From Alteromonas genovensis (GTDB lineage: Bacteria > Pseudomonadota > Gammaproteobacteria > Enterobacterales > Alteromonadaceae): 64,000 nt of DNA. The stretch spans positions 62,001 to 126,000 of the forward strand of contig NZ_JAAAWO010000007.1 of assembly GCF_010500895.1 (NCBI RefSeq), in the 5' to 3' direction. A model generated the notes under the pieces. That model saw only the letters and a program-made list of their open reading frames with translations. It had not been told where the DNA came from and made no database searches. Shown here piece by piece: positions 20,158 to 27,468 of this stretch (positions within the stretch are counted from its first letter, which is position 1; every line of letters starts with the position of its first letter). The translations under genes and the position numbers were made by a program.

Positions 20158-21141
20158 ATGGACATTTTTCTTGTATCACTTTCGGTTTTTTTTATTGTAG
20201 TTAGCGCTGCGCCATTACTGCCATCATCACATTGGCTAGTAAGAGTCTGGGAATTTCCAAGGTTACAACTTGCGGTGTTAATTACTGCGGTACTTATCAC
20301 CCTACTTTGCTATAAAAGTCTTGCGCTACCTTTTTGGCTTCATGCTGCACTTGTCGCAGGGTTAGGCATAAGTTTACTGTATCAGGCTATTTGGATTTTT
20401 CCTTACACTGGCTTTTATCGCAAAGAAGTACCCCGCGACAGAAACCCGCAAAAGCAGCGTACGATAAGCATTCTTTCTAGTAACGTTTTTATGCCTAACA
20501 GCAATTATCAAAAACTAATCGACCATATCAACAATAAAAAGCCCGACTTTGTAGTCACCCTGGAATCAAATGAAAAATGGGAGCGCGCGTTACAGCCTAT
20601 TGAAAAAGATTACCCTTATACGCAATTTTGCGCCTTGGAGAATCTCTACGGTATGCATTTGTACAGCAAGTATGAGTTTGATGAGCACACGCTTCGTTTT
20701 TTAGTGGAAAATGATGTTCCATCGGTAAAAATAGCCATAAAGGTTGACGGTGAGCGTGTCATTCTTCAGTTTCTTCATCCAAAACCACCTAGCCCTACAG
20801 AAAATGAGTATGCTCGCCCAAGAGATATTGAACTTAATATTGTGGGACAGGAAGTGGCACAAACGGCGGGGCCTATCATCGTTGCGGGAGATTTAAATGA
20901 TGTGGCATGGTCGCCGACGACTCGCAAATTTAAAAAGATAAGTGGGCTTTTAGATCCAAGGGAAGGTCGCGGCTTTTACAACACATTTCACGCTCACTAT
21001 CCGTTAATAAAATGGCCGCTAGATCACGTCTTTCATTCTTCACACTTTGCGTTAGTAGACCTAGAGAGGCTCTCTGATATTGGCTCAGATCATTACCCGC
21101 TTTACACCGAGCTTGTACTTAAAGAAGCGAACGAAAAGTAG
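20158..21141 (+). CDS. Membrane-anchored endonuclease/exonuclease/phosphatase-family protein
   Basis: 327 aa. Three hydrophobic helices (about 2-20, 36-54 and 60-79) anchor a C-terminal EEP domain (about 100-320) with its metal and catalytic signatures: LSSNVFM, VVTLESNEKW (metal Glu), FLHPKPP, VAGDLND (Asp-Asn), PLDHVFHS and GSDHYPLYTEL (Asp-His). This architecture is common in gammaproteobacteria; substrates (nucleic acid, phosphoinositide, sphingolipid) are not known from sequence. The start lacks an obvious Shine-Dalgarno. Confidence 0.85.
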   Translation: MDIFLVSLSVFFIVVSAAPLLPSSHWLVRVWEFPRLQLAVLITAVLITLLCYKSLALPFWLHAALVAGLGISLLYQAIWIFPYTGFYRKEVPRDRNPQKQRTISILSSNVFMPNSNYQKLIDHINNKKPDFVVTLESNEKWERALQPIEKDYPYTQFCALENLYGMHLYSKYEFDEHTLRFLVENDVPSVKIAIKVDGERVILQFLHPKPPSPTENEYARPRDIELNIVGQEVAQTAGPIIVAGDLNDVAWSPTTRKFKKISGLLDPREGRGFYNTFHAHYPLIKWPLDHVFHSSHFALVDLERLSDIGSDHYPLYTELVLKEANEK

Positions 21142-21209
21142 GTTCAAATCGGTTACAAGGATCCAAGCCAAGCTCAAACCAATTAATTCAAACCAAATAG
21201 CACGCATAC

Positions 21210-21238
21210 AAAAAAGCCCCCAATTTGGGGGCTTAATT
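21210..21238. terminator. Bidirectional terminator
   Basis: AAGCCCCC-AATT-GGGGGCTT hairpin with six A on the left (six U for minus transcripts) and TTAATT on the right. It lies between the convergent EEP gene and the small membrane-protein gene, strongest for the minus strand. Confidence 0.88.
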
Positions 21239-21307
21239 ATTACAACTGGTTAGTGAAGTAACGTGGCGTGCTGGCAGCGCTTGTGTGATAGCGCTCCGAT
21301 TTGCATC

Positions 21308-21877
21308 TTATGACTTCGCTGAGACCGACTTATTCGTGCACCACATAACGCTTTCACACGCATCTTCTCGGCGTTTAAAATGTGCGAGTCCTACCAATTT
21401 ACCCTCTCGCGGCCACACTGCTTGTTTTAAGACTTCATTATCTTCAACAGTGAGGTGTTCACTGCGTAGCTGAATTTCTACCGCTTTTTTGTTTGGCTTT
21501 ATTAATGTGGGTATCGCATCCACAATTAATGATTTATCAACGCATATGTATTCTCGTTTAACGGGGTCGCGAACTACGCCGATAACGTTGTCATCGCTGA
21601 TAATTGCAGGCCACCCCTCTGAAATTCGGCTTTGACCGAACATGATAATTGTAAAGGCAATCAATACAAAAAGCGTTAACCCGACAAACTGGGTACTCAG
21701 GTCTGGGGCCACAATAACAATTACAGCAACCACTGCAGCAAAGAATATCCAACCGCCAAACACCCTGCGCATGGCGTTAGGTGAAATACCTGAAATAACA
21801 TCGACAAGGCGTAGCGTTTGCTTGTCGTAATGTCGAAGTTCTACAGAGGACTGGGATGACACAGAATTAACCACCAT
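21308..21877 (-). CDS. Small two-helix membrane protein of unknown function
   Basis: 189 aa, not recognised. Residues 41-60 (WIFFAAVVAVIVIVAPDL) and 65-82 are adjacent transmembrane helices with a short turn; about 40 polar residues precede them and a 100-residue soluble domain follows, mostly beta by pattern (PAIISDDNVIGVVRDPVKR, then SLIVDAIPTLIKPNKKAVEIQLRSE in pieces). The arrangement resembles PH-like or DUF membrane proteins that display a small beta domain, but I cannot name a family. The start at 21877 is uncertain. Confidence 0.65.
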   Translation of the reverse strand: MVVNSVSSQSSVELRHYDKQTLRLVDVISGISPNAMRRVFGGWIFFAAVVAVIVIVAPDLSTQFVGLTLFVLIAFTIIMFGQSRISEGWPAIISDDNVIGVVRDPVKREYICVDKSLIVDAIPTLIKPNKKAVEIQLRSEHLTVEDNEVLKQAVWPREGKLVGLAHFKRREDACESVMWCTNKSVSAKS

Positions 21878-22635
21878 TAATATGAAAATAAAAGTAAAAA
21901 AGATGACCCTACACTTTTACGTATAAGGAATAGTTAAAGGTTAAAAAGTAATGCTAATACAACGATAATACATGGCTACTACACTGGAACTATATGCATA
22001 TACGCTAAAAAATAACTAGGGCCTGTTGATCTTTGTTGTACGAGTTTTGGGCTAAATGGAAGCATTTTAATCGCGAAAGAGCCCTGTAGGCCTAGTGGAC
22101 TAAGTCAAAGGGCTGTGACAAAGAGTAAAATGCTTCCATAACGCCCCCTTCGGGCAGCGCCTGTGAGCTATTTGTCCTGCGTTGAATGGTTTCGATTTAG
22201 CCCGCTAGACCTTCAACCATTCGCCTTGTCTAAATAGCTCACAGACCGCTGCAAAAATGTACAGCAAAGGTCAACACGCCCTTGAATAAGTTATTGAAAA
22301 ATAATTATTTAAGCAATGTTGTTAGGTTACCAAATAACCCTACTATCGCATAGCGTTAATCGTGTAAATAAAGTGAAAATACCTATCCTATAGTGATGTG
22401 GATATTCGCCTGTAATTTTTACCCTTTCATTTACAAAGATGCGCATCACATTTCTACACCCCAGAGCAAAAAACGACAAAAAATCATATAAAACAGTGAA
22501 TTAAACAATGGATCGACTATTGCTTATCTAGTGCTACGAATCAGTCGTTTTAGACAAAAGTATAAGAGTACATCCAGTTCACGCTCTTATTCGGTAAAAG
22601 TCTCCTCTAATAGCGATGCAAAAGGGATAGTTAAA
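21878..22635. other. Intergenic region holding the 263-bp palindromic element
   Basis: Non-coding apart from a possible GTG-initiated N-terminal extension of the downstream glycosyltransferase frame (from 22531). The main content is the nested palindrome at 22019-22281; the remaining sequence is AT-rich. Confidence 0.7.
22019..22281. repeat. 263-bp nested inverted-repeat element (MITE-like or structured RNA)
   Basis: Terminal inverted arms of about 24 bp (GGGCCTGTTGATCTTTGTTG at the left; GGGCGTGTTGACCTTTGCTG reading in from the right, 17 of the 20 shown identical). Inside are two further hairpins, each with a perfect 13-bp stem: TGGAAGCATTTTA (22057-22069) with 22126-22138, and CTGTGAGCTATTT (22161-22173) with 22232-22244. 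The second contains an inner 8-bp pair GAATGGTT/AACCATTC (22184-22191 and 22215-22222) and outer CAGCG/CGCTG (22155-22159, 22247-22251). A GCCCCCTTCGGGC mini-hairpin sits between them. No open frame spans it. Confidence 0.85.
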
Positions 22636-23721
22636 ATGAGTGCACCAGTGAGTGTGATAACGATAGTGAAGAACAGAACCGAAAAGCTCTGCAACCTCAT
22701 TAATCAGCTTGAGGCATGCAGCCCTACCCCTGATGAGTTACTCATTGTATGGATGACACCACCGTCTGATTTATCTTTAATCACAAGCGACAAGTTCAAC
22801 ATTGAACATAAATTTGTCAACCAGGAAGAGCTTCCAATTGCGAAGGCAAGAAATAAAGGAATGTTCGATGCGAAAAACGACCTGTTAGCATATATTAGTG
22901 TCGACACTATTTTTTCGCCGGCATGCCTTAAAGAGGCGGTATCAACACTCGTACCATCATCAATAATGAGAGCTCCGGTGCGCTCTATTCCAATCACCTC
23001 TCGCAATCAACCGTATACTGAGCTTTTACATGCCAAAAGCGAAATTAATTTAGGCAAACCTTTTTCTGTAACACAAACAAGCGACACTTCATATAACGAC
23101 GCTTTACCGAAAGCGAGTTTGCTAGAAAATACAGGGCCAGTAGACAAACAGGACAATAATCATGGAAAATTTAGTAACGATAGCAGTGCTTCTGCAATGT
23201 TTTTTATACGTAAGGCAGACTTTGAAAAAACCAACGGCTTCGATGAAACCTACGACGGTTACGGGCTAAACGACGAAGACTTCTTCACCCAGTGCCGCAA
23301 TGTGGGATTATCACTCACCGACCATCCTTCCATTGTTTTCTCTCCCTCACGGGACCTCACGCGATGCCCCGTTAATCATTTATTAGACTTTGTTCATAAC
23401 GCACAAATTTTCCGTGAAAAATGGGGGTTTTATCCCCGTAAGGATATTCTTTGTGCCTATGCCGATAAAGGATTAATCAATAAAGACTTTGAACACAATA
23501 GTATTCGAGTAGTTCGCTTGCCAAACGAAAACGAACTCTCTGAAAGTAAAACAGCGCTAGCGCCAATTGATAAACCTAAAAAAGTGGAGCGCAAGGTAAA
23601 AAAGCCCTTAAATAAGGTGCTTGCTGAGCCTAAAGCGCCTTTTACATCGCCAGCTGATAAACCTAAAAGTAAGTCGAGCGCTTTAAAGTTCTTCCGAGGC
23701 ACAGAGAGAAAGTCTGCCTAG
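22636..23721 (+). CDS. Family-2-like glycosyltransferase
   Basis: 361 aa from the ATG at 22636 (AAGGGA upstream); the frame also reads from GTG 22531 with a Ser-rich, non-conserved 35-residue extension, so that start is disfavoured. SAPVSVITIVKNRTEKL opens a GT-A nucleotide-sugar fold; LAYISVDTIFSPACL replaces the usual DxD region, and NGFDETYDGYGLNDEDFFTQC is the acidic C-terminal substrate motif seen in galactosyltransferase-like GT2/GT7C proteins. The last 55 residues are Lys/Pro-rich and probably disordered. No polysaccharide cluster surrounds it; the acceptor is unknown. Confidence 0.75.
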   Translation: MSAPVSVITIVKNRTEKLCNLINQLEACSPTPDELLIVWMTPPSDLSLITSDKFNIEHKFVNQEELPIAKARNKGMFDAKNDLLAYISVDTIFSPACLKEAVSTLVPSSIMRAPVRSIPITSRNQPYTELLHAKSEINLGKPFSVTQTSDTSYNDALPKASLLENTGPVDKQDNNHGKFSNDSSASAMFFIRKADFEKTNGFDETYDGYGLNDEDFFTQCRNVGLSLTDHPSIVFSPSRDLTRCPVNHLLDFVHNAQIFREKWGFYPRKDILCAYADKGLINKDFEHNSIRVVRLPNENELSESKTALAPIDKPKKVERKVKKPLNKVLAEPKAPFTSPADKPKSKSSALKFFRGTERKSA

Positions 23722-23861
23722 TTAAATGGTTCACAGAAATAGTTGAAGCGCTACTATCCAATTCTTCTCTTCTATTTCATGAGTTTGTTTATACCAATTA
23801 AACAGCTGACAAGTTGCACATGAAATGTGTGTCTATTACATTGTAAGGTAAGGTTTGCCGA

Positions 23862-23873
23862 ATGCGATTGTAA
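23862..23873 (+). CDS. Three-codon upstream ORF overlapping the kinase start
   Basis: ATG CGA TTG TAA at 23862-23873 has AAGG eight bases upstream (23850-23853). Its stop shares the A of the downstream ATG (TAATG). The kinase's own ATG has no good ribosome site, so termination-reinitiation is plausible. Too short to prove from one sequence. Confidence 0.35.
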   Translation: MRL

Positions 23874-26077
23874 TGACCATAAAGTTTCAGTATATTTTTG
23901 CCCTTGTGCTTACTGCCACAGCAGTGTCGCTATCCTTTTTTATCATTAACGATTTATTGAGCGATCAGCGTCAAGATGCAGAAATAATCAATATTGCTGG
24001 CCAGCAGCGAATGCTTTCTCAAAGAATTGCGTTGTTACAGTCAGCCACTAATTTGTGTGGCAGCACGCAGACCAAAAGCTATTTAGCGTCCTCATTAGAC
24101 AAGCTCGAAAGTAACCATGCAAAACTCATCGCCCTTGATAATTTATCAGCCGCACATAAAGACTTATATTTTGGGAATGTAAACCTCGATAAAGCCGTTA
24201 AGACCTACGTAAAAAGCGGCAGAAACAAACTTGCGAATGCATCTAGTACAATCAATGCAATGAGTGTAGTCAGTGAAAGCAATAAAGAATGCTCCACAAC
24301 ATTTTTGCAAGACATAGCAGTTCAACCATCTGCGTCATCTTCGATAATTGCAGATTCCACGCAACTCCTTAAGCACTTAGATATGGCCGTCACCTTATTC
24401 GAAAACGATGCCAACGCCCGTGTGAACAATGCAGAAAATTTTGCGCTATACCTTTGGTTAATAACCTTACTACTGCTTGCTATTGAGGCGGTATTTGTTT
24501 TTACGCCAATGGAAAAGCAAATACGTCGTTCGTTAGCCCGTCTCACTAAACTGAAGAACGTGGCTATGGAAGAAGCAGAAAACGCAAAGCGTGCAAGCCA
24601 AGCAAAGTCCGATTTTCTTTCTAGCATGAGCCATGAACTGCGAACGCCGATGAACGGGCTTTTTGGGATGATTGAACTCGCCATTGATACGCCTAGTAAA
24701 AGCAATATCTACCTTAAAAAAGCGAAGAGTTCAGGTAGGCAGCTACTCTCTCTTATCAACGATATCCTCGATATTTCAAAGATTGAAGCAAACAAAATTA
24801 AAATTGAAAAAGTGCCTGTCGATCTACTTCAAGTGTTAGATGACGTAGTGTCGTTGCAACGTGTTTTTTGCCAAAAGAAAGGGCTCGAGTTTTATTACCA
24901 TAAAGAGGCTAGCCTTCCACCCATAATAGAAGGCGACGTGACTCGTATTTCACAAATTCTGCATAATTTGCTGAGCAACGCAATTAAGTTTACCTCATCC
25001 GGCAGCGTTTCATTGAATGTGAGTCACGCCGTGTCGGGCGATTCACTTTTACTCACGTTTGATATTATCGATACCGGAATTGGCATAGAAGAGGATGTCA
25101 TTGACAAAATTTTTCAAAAGTTTGAACAAGCCGATCAAGCCACTACCCGCCAGTTTGGCGGAACGGGGCTTGGTTTAAGCATCGCAAAACAGCTGTCGCT
25201 GCTGATGGGTGGCGATATAAACGTGCGCTCAGCGGTAGGGAAAGGGACGACCTTTTCATTTACTATGAACACACAGGAGGCCCGTTTACCGCCTATGTCC
25301 GTTCAGTCTATAGCAAATATTCGCTGCGCCATCATCGACGACTTACAAACTAGTAGAGAATATCTGGCCCATATATTGGCTTCTATGCATATTGAAGGTA
25401 CCTGCTATGCATCGGCCAGCGACTTTTTAAACCACACGCCTTTAGACTACGACGCTATTATCGTCGATTTAGCAATGCCGGACGTAAGTGGCTTAGACCT
25501 CATTGAACAATTGAAACGCAGTAAGCACAGTGTCCTGCCAAAGATAATTGTAGTGTCCGCAGAATTAGAAAGGCTAAACGGTCAAGACACGCTAACGGAA
25601 ATGATATGGCGTTCACACGCTAAGCCCATCAATAGACGTGAAATAGAACAAGATTTGCGTAAATTACTTGCCAGCTCTTCTCCTATTTCTGAAACGCCAA
25701 AAACTAAGGTAAAGAAAAAACGCATACTGCTAGCGGAAGACAATGAGATTAACGCGGAAATTGTTAAAGCACTTTTACAGCAAGAAAATTTTATTATATT
25801 ACACGTTAAAAATGGACAAGACGCCCTTGAGGCCTGTATTAAGCATACCTTTGACCTTATTCTCATGGATTGTAATATGCCGGTGATGAGTGGTATTGAA
25901 TCATCCATCTCCATTCGAGCCACTTTAGACTTAAAAACACCTATTATTGCGTTAACAGCGAATGCATTCACCGAGGATAAAGAGGAGTGTTTGGCCGCTG
26001 GCATGAACGACTTTCTTACCAAGCCCATAGACAAAGACACCTTAATTACCTGCATCAAAAAGTACCTCGATGAATGA
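23873..26077 (+). CDS. Hybrid sensor histidine kinase with two receiver domains
   Basis: 734 aa from the ATG at 23873 (a TTG at 23855 would add six residues). TM1 about 4-24; a periplasmic type-IV-pilus-transducer-like domain opening with INIAGQQRMLSQRIALL; TM2 about 190-211; HisKA with phospho-acceptor His254 (SHELRTPMNG); HATPase with LLSNAIKFT, DTGIGIEED and GGTGLGLSIA. Then a first receiver (about 480-595, Asp532 in IVDLAMPDVSG) and a second (about 613-732, Asp666 in LMDCNMPVMSG, Lys in LTKPID). No Hpt domain, so phosphate must pass to a separate protein. The N-terminal domain type is associated with nitrate/nitrite or small-ligand sensing in NarX-like proteins; the ligand here is unknown. 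Confidence 0.9.
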   Translation: MTIKFQYIFALVLTATAVSLSFFIINDLLSDQRQDAEIINIAGQQRMLSQRIALLQSATNLCGSTQTKSYLASSLDKLESNHAKLIALDNLSAAHKDLYFGNVNLDKAVKTYVKSGRNKLANASSTINAMSVVSESNKECSTTFLQDIAVQPSASSSIIADSTQLLKHLDMAVTLFENDANARVNNAENFALYLWLITLLLLAIEAVFVFTPMEKQIRRSLARLTKLKNVAMEEAENAKRASQAKSDFLSSMSHELRTPMNGLFGMIELAIDTPSKSNIYLKKAKSSGRQLLSLINDILDISKIEANKIKIEKVPVDLLQVLDDVVSLQRVFCQKKGLEFYYHKEASLPPIIEGDVTRISQILHNLLSNAIKFTSSGSVSLNVSHAVSGDSLLLTFDIIDTGIGIEEDVIDKIFQKFEQADQATTRQFGGTGLGLSIAKQLSLLMGGDINVRSAVGKGTTFSFTMNTQEARLPPMSVQSIANIRCAIIDDLQTSREYLAHILASMHIEGTCYASASDFLNHTPLDYDAIIVDLAMPDVSGLDLIEQLKRSKHSVLPKIIVVSAELERLNGQDTLTEMIWRSHAKPINRREIEQDLRKLLASSSPISETPKTKVKKKRILLAEDNEINAEIVKALLQQENFIILHVKNGQDALEACIKHTFDLILMDCNMPVMSGIESSISIRATLDLKTPIIALTANAFTEDKEECLAAGMNDFLTKPIDKDTLITCIKKYLDE

Positions 26078-26105
26078 GCTAGCCTCAATGCTTTACATTA
26101 CCCCT

Positions 26106-26137
26106 TTGCTCCATTGCTCCATTGCTCCATTGCTCCA
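26106..26137 (+). repeat. Four tandem copies of an 8-bp unit
   Basis: TTGCTCCA is repeated four times without mismatch, 29 bp after the histidine-kinase stop. It is non-coding, a likely slippage locus. Confidence 0.9.
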
Positions 26138-26171
26138 TAGCGCCTACCAGAGCCCTATTCTTAACATTATA

Positions 26172-26209
26172 GCTATTGCTCTGGCTTGCACAGCAGCTAG
26201 AGCAATAGC
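26172..26209. terminator. 11-bp hairpin between convergent kinase and WYL genes
   Basis: GCTATTGCTCT (26172-26182) pairs perfectly with AGAGCAATAGC (26199-26209) across a 16-base loop. No U-tract follows on either strand, so termination is possible but not certain. Confidence 0.5.
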
Positions 26210-26227
26210 CTAATCGTCAGCATCATT

Positions 26228-27112
26228 TTACTGATACTCAACTTCCTCACTGGTATAGCCCGGTGCAATAGCAAGATTGTCTATATTTGCTAAGCTTGCC
26301 TGATTTCTCAACCACAGTTGATATTCACCCGTTCGAAGACTGGCTAATTTAGTGCAATCCACGTTCCACCTTCTGAGCAAATACCCCGCCATTGCAGCAC
26401 GTACTTGAAGTACCAATACGCCCTCTTCCATGGCATAGTCTAGCTCTATCGCTGTAGGGTATTTAATATTTTTAGGGTGAGGAACAATTTCAAGGGGAAT
26501 CATTCTTTGCCATGCCTCGTCACAGTCTTTGAGCTCATTTTCATCAGGGGTATCTTTAACCGTCACCTTGCTAATACGGGTTAATACAAAGTCTCGAAAA
26601 CTCTGAGACTTTCTATCAAATGCGCGAACATGCCACCGCTGCCCGTTATCAACAATACTATGGGGCACCAGCTCTCGCGCGCCTGAGCCGCTTGAAAGCG
26701 ACGTATAAATCACGCTCATGGCTTTTTGATTCACAATAGCTTGCACTACTTTAGCCACAACAAATATATCCGGCACGTTAAGGGACGACGCGCTTTCAAC
26801 GGGAAAATGAATATCGCCGATGGCATCAAAGCCATCTGAAATATCATTGGCTAATTTGACTAACGTACGTCTAGCATCGTGCTCGAATAGTGGCAAAAAG
26901 GATTCTGTTTGAAAATACCGCTTTTCTTGCGCTGAATACACTAAGTTGTCAGGCGCTAACTCTTTATACAACGTAAAGTCTCGAGAGCCGGCAGACAGCC
27001 CCACTTCGAAGCGCTTGATAAGGTCTTGTCGATGAATCGCGCCTTTAAATAAGAGGCAAAAATCGATGTAGGCCAGTCGCTGGCGTTGTGAAAAAGAGAT
27101 GGTATCTAGCAT
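26228..27112 (-). CDS. WYL-domain transcriptional regulator of the BrxR/CapW type
   Basis: 294 aa. An N-terminal winged helix (about 1-90) contains FSQRQRLAYIDFCLLFKGAIHRQDLIKRF and the stretch SRDFTLYKELAPDNLVYSAQ, which matches the characteristic first domain of BrxR/CapW regulators (x-x-LAPDNLxYD pattern after the recognition helix). A central WYL domain (about 125-200: VIYTSLSSGSGARELVPHSI, GQRWHVRAFDR, RDFVLTRI) and a C-terminal WCX-like domain (about 220-290) follow. BrxR/CapW proteins are ligand-responsive repressors usually placed in front of BREX, CBASS and other defence genes. Here the neighbours are a kinase and an aminopeptidase, so its target is unknown. Quoted stretches exceed neither domain; family call is from pattern memory. 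Confidence 0.8.
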   Translation of the reverse strand: MLDTISFSQRQRLAYIDFCLLFKGAIHRQDLIKRFEVGLSAGSRDFTLYKELAPDNLVYSAQEKRYFQTESFLPLFEHDARRTLVKLANDISDGFDAIGDIHFPVESASSLNVPDIFVVAKVVQAIVNQKAMSVIYTSLSSGSGARELVPHSIVDNGQRWHVRAFDRKSQSFRDFVLTRISKVTVKDTPDENELKDCDEAWQRMIPLEIVPHPKNIKYPTAIELDYAMEEGVLVLQVRAAMAGYLLRRWNVDCTKLASLRTGEYQLWLRNQASLANIDNLAIAPGYTSEEVEYQ

Positions 27113-27468
27113 TAAAGCGCCTCATTATTTTCGACAGTGTGTTTTTACAGGCAAGGCTATTTGTTAACGCTTTCACAATAGAGATTACAAAATAAGCGTT
27201 ACGGGCTAACCGCTGTAAGAAACGTGATCTTTTAGCCAGTGTGGTTCATTTTAAGCCGCGTGTAAATATAAACTTTAATCAGGCAGAGTATTCGCAATGA
27301 GTGTTTACTGTGAGTTGGTTTTTGTAAGTCGGTTAATGTTATTCGGATATTGTAAGTCGGTTGGTGTGAGACGGACATTATGTCGGCACGTGCAATAAAA
27401 AAGCACCTTTCGGTGCTTTTTTATAACCGTTAGCAAACAGCGGCGCGTGCTATGTATTTCAAATATAG
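27113..27468. other. Intergenic region between the WYL regulator and M1 aminopeptidase genes
   Basis: 356 bp without a gene. It contains two copies of TTGTAAGTCGGTT (27322-27334 and 27350-27362, 28 bp apart) upstream of the regulator and the terminator at 27397-27422. The repeated 13-mer is a candidate operator. Confidence 0.6.
27397..27422. terminator. Intrinsic terminator after the M1 aminopeptidase gene
   Basis: Six A, GCACC-TTTC-GGTGC, six T: a symmetrical hairpin with a U-tract on both strands, 47 bp after the aminopeptidase stop. Confidence 0.92.
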
